DNA of 7,300 bases from Rubrobacter sp. Its GTDB lineage: Bacteria; Actinomycetota; Rubrobacteria; Rubrobacterales; Rubrobacteraceae. A program made the translations under genes and the position numbers. Each line of letters starts with the position of its first letter. Position 1 is the first letter of the stretch. This document shows positions 5,795 through 7,300 of the stretch, piece by piece. The notes beneath the pieces are model-generated. The model had not been told where the DNA came from. It searched no databases and worked only from the letters and a program-made list of their open reading frames with translations. The stretch covers positions 1-7,300 of the forward strand of contig JACDFX010000073.1 in assembly GCA_013815575.1 (NCBI GenBank), read 5' to 3'.

Positions 5795-6828
5795 ACCGGC
5801 TTCGGTCCTACGGCGTCGCGCACCCGCGGGGCGACCTCGGTGGCGAAGAGGCGCAGGTTTTCGAGGGCCTCCTCATGGGTTACGCCCGGGAGGCGTCCCC
5901 AGAAGCAGAAGTGGTCGTAAGGGGCCTCCCTGTAAAGCTCGATCAGGCCGTCCGCCACCTCCTCGGGCGCGCCGACGAGGTAGCGCTCCCAAGGAAGGTC
6001 CTCTTCCCGTATGGGCCCCGGACGCGGCTCCTCCCGGTCCGTCCCCCACTCCGCGTAGCGCGTGCGCTGGTAGGCGATGGCGGGACCCACGATCTCCCGC
6101 GCCCTCCCCGCGTCTTCGTGCGCGAACGCCACCCCGGAGGCGATGTACGGGAACTCTTCGTCTGATCTCCCGTGCCGCTCCAGGGCCTCACGCACCTTCC
6201 GGTACGTATCCCCGAAGGCCCCGCCCCCGGCGGAGGCCAGGAACCCGTCAGCCAACCGGGCGGCGCGGTCTATGGCGGGATCCACGAACGCGCCGGCGTA
6301 GATGGGCAGCTTCCCGGAAGGCCGCGGCTCGAATGGCAAATCGTCGAAGCGCCACCGCTTTCCCTCGTAGCCCGTACGGCCCTCTTCGAGGGCCTGGCGG
6401 ATGATCTCTATGCCCTCCTCGAAGAGCGAGGGCCTGTACCGCCTCTCGTACCCTAGAGTCTCGAACTCGTGCTGGACGTAGCCCTGCCCGACCCCGAGCA
6501 CGAATCGTCCGCCGGAGACGAGGCTTACTGCCGCCGCGTCCTCGGCCACCCGCAGCGGGTGGTGCATCGGGAGGAGCAGGATGTTCGTCCCGATGGTGAT
6601 GCTCTTCGTGCGGGCCGCTACTGCCGCGGCGACCACGAGGGGCGAGGGCAGATAGCCGTCGTCCACGAAGTGATGCTCCGAGAGCCAGGCCCCCGTGAAA
6701 CCGAGCCTCTCCCCTTCTTCGATCTCCTCCAGGCACTCCGCGTAGAAGGCCGCGTAGTCTCCTAGCGGTAACCTTTGCCGGAAGTCGTACCAGAGCCCAA
6801 AACTCGGACCATCGCCGTCCCTGACCAA
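5791..6828 (-). CDS. LLM-class (luciferase-like) flavin or F420 oxidoreductase
   Basis: A 345-residue TIM-barrel enzyme of the bacterial luciferase-like family. These use FMNH2 or F420 for monooxygenase or hydride-transfer reactions in the cytosol. Family features are FGLWYDFRQ near the start, ERLGFTGAWLSEHHF (about 40-54, with the luciferase-type EHH), TNILLLPMHHPLRVAEDAA (about 81-100), SGGR (105-108) and LGVGQG (111-116). The last 60 residues carry a GAPEEVADGLIELYREAPYDHF segment, as in LLM enzymes that bind flavin or F420. Nothing I can see settles FMN versus F420. It begins at TTG 6828, supported by AGGAGG 5 nt upstream; no ATG in frame fits as well. Its stop TGA shares 4 bp with the next gene's GTG start, so the two form a coupled pair that likely acts on a linked substrate or cofactor. 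Confidence 0.92.
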   Translation of the reverse strand: MVRDGDGPSFGLWYDFRQRLPLGDYAAFYAECLEEIEEGERLGFTGAWLSEHHFVDDGYLPSPLVVAAAVAARTKSITIGTNILLLPMHHPLRVAEDAAAVSLVSGGRFVLGVGQGYVQHEFETLGYERRYRPSLFEEGIEIIRQALEEGRTGYEGKRWRFDDLPFEPRPSGKLPIYAGAFVDPAIDRAARLADGFLASAGGGAFGDTYRKVREALERHGRSDEEFPYIASGVAFAHEDAGRAREIVGPAIAYQRTRYAEWGTDREEPRPGPIREEDLPWERYLVGAPEEVADGLIELYREAPYDHFCFWGRLPGVTHEEALENLRLFATEVAPRVRDAVGPKPV

Positions 6829-6833
6829 TCGCG

Positions 6834-6839
6834 CCTCCT
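6834..6839 (-). promoter_or_regulatory. Strong ribosome binding site deciding a TTG start
   Basis: A full AGGAGG on the minus strand, 5 nt before TTG 6828. It supports this rare start codon for the LLM gene. A second AGGAG lies about 10 nt further upstream. Confidence 0.7.
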
Positions 6840-6864
6840 CGACTCCTCTATCGAATCCCAGAGT

Positions 6865-6897
6865 CTACTCCCCTGAACGCGCCCGTCCTCGGAGTAG
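6865..6897. repeat. 7-bp inverted repeat upstream of the LLM gene
   Basis: Arms CTACTCC (6865-6871) and GGAGTAG (6891-6897) are a perfect 7-bp match with a 19-bp spacer. They sit in the 87-bp gap between the RlpA/LysM stop and the LLM start. This could be an operator or a leader stem for the LLM operon. A smaller GCCG/CGGC hairpin (6903-6914) lies right at the RlpA stop. Neither has a T-tract. Confidence 0.35.
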
Positions 6898-6915
6898 TAC
6901 CCGCCGGACCCGGCC

Positions 6916-7300
6916 CTAGTACGCGAGCGTCTGCCCGGCGTAGACCATGTCCGGATCCGTCAGCCCGTTGGCCGCCATGAGGTCGTCCACGCTCGTGCCG
7001 AGCTCACCCGCGATCCCGGTCAGCGTGTCCCCGGACTGAACCTCGTAGGACCCGCCCGACGCAGCCTCCCCGCCGAAGCCATCATCGTAGCCCACTGCGG
7101 CGTCCTCCGCTTCAGTACGCTCCGCCTCCGCGTAGCCCGTGCCCTCATCGGCCGCGTACCCCGCCGCGCCCGCCACCTCGTAATCCACGTAGTCCACGCC
7201 GGCGACCGTCAGGCCCAGATACTCGGCGGCGCCTTGAGAGAGGTCGAGATCGCGCCCACCGGAGTACGGCCCGCGGTCGTTGACGACGACGTCAACGACC
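6916..7300 (-). CDS. RlpA-type double-psi beta-barrel protein with C-terminal LysM, 3' part
   Basis: A cell-wall protein that continues off the right edge; the last 127 residues are visible. The frame is open to the edge, and the upstream residues VVDVVVNDRGPYSGGRDLDLSQGAAEYLGL are characteristic of the RlpA/DPBB fold, including the conserved NDRGP (7-11) and DLS (19-21). A linker follows (about 43-84), rich in Gly, Ala, Glu, Asp and Tyr and acidic overall. One LysM domain (85-127) comes last, with YEVQSGDTL, GIA and an NGL...V.AGQTL ending, which binds peptidoglycan. RlpA proteins in Gram-negatives are lytic transglycosylases that cut denuded glycan, with a SPOR domain. Here LysM replaces SPOR as the wall anchor, a pattern known in actinobacterial wall proteins. 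Secretion signal and N-terminus are out of view. The GTG at 7195-7197 sits inside the barrel and is not the start. It is followed by an 87-bp gap to the LLM gene, and no functional link to it is evident. Confidence 0.85.
   Translation of the reverse strand, partial: VVDVVVNDRGPYSGGRDLDLSQGAAEYLGLTVAGVDYVDYEVAGAAGYAADEGTGYAEAERTEAEDAAVGYDDGFGGEAASGGSYEVQSGDTLTGIAGELGTSVDDLMAANGLTDPDMVYAGQTLAY

Noticed and set aside
1..7300. tRNA, rRNA, CRISPR, transposase or phage genes
   Set aside because: No cloverleaf-like segments, regularly spaced direct repeats, transposase motifs or terminal inverted repeats with target duplications were seen on reading the window.

Overview
The window is GC-rich, gene-dense bacterial DNA. 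It has frequent GTG and TTG starts and a fused two-domain FO synthase (FbiC). Together with the F420-type oxidoreductases, this points to a high-GC actinobacterium. A Rubrobacter-like or other deep-branching lineage is my best guess from protein style only; no rRNA marker is present.

Layout. Positions 1-1529 (+) hold the 3' part of fbiC: the end of the CofG half and the whole CofH half of the enzyme that makes the deazaflavin chromophore of cofactor F420. A short intergenic stretch with a long imperfect hairpin (1530-1696) separates it from a convergent block in which every remaining gene is on the minus strand. Read in transcription order from the right edge, these are: a truncated cell-wall gene with an RlpA-type double-psi beta-barrel and a C-terminal LysM domain (7300-6916); a luciferase-like (LLM) flavin or F420 oxidoreductase (6828-5791); a fused PPOX/nitroreductase protein (5794-4730) whose start overlaps the LLM stop by 4 bp; an AraC-family regulator (4504-3608); and two short-chain dehydrogenases (3458-2721 and 2593-1697).

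How the genes may work together. Two themes appear. The first is F420. fbiC makes the FO precursor, the N-terminal half of the fusion protein resembles the TIGR03668 class of F420-dependent PPOX enzymes, and its C-terminal half resembles the nitroreductase domain at the end of actinobacterial FbiB, which reduces dehydro-F420-0. The LLM enzyme is translationally coupled to it and may also use F420 or FMN. The second is an AraC regulator followed in the same direction by two unrelated-looking SDRs. Each SDR is preceded by a 127-149 bp gap that contains inverted repeats, which suggests a small regulated redox module of unknown substrate. The RlpA/LysM gene looks independent of both.

There are no tRNAs, rRNAs, CRISPR arrays, insertion sequences or phage genes that I can see. 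No gene-free stretch exceeds about 225 bp.
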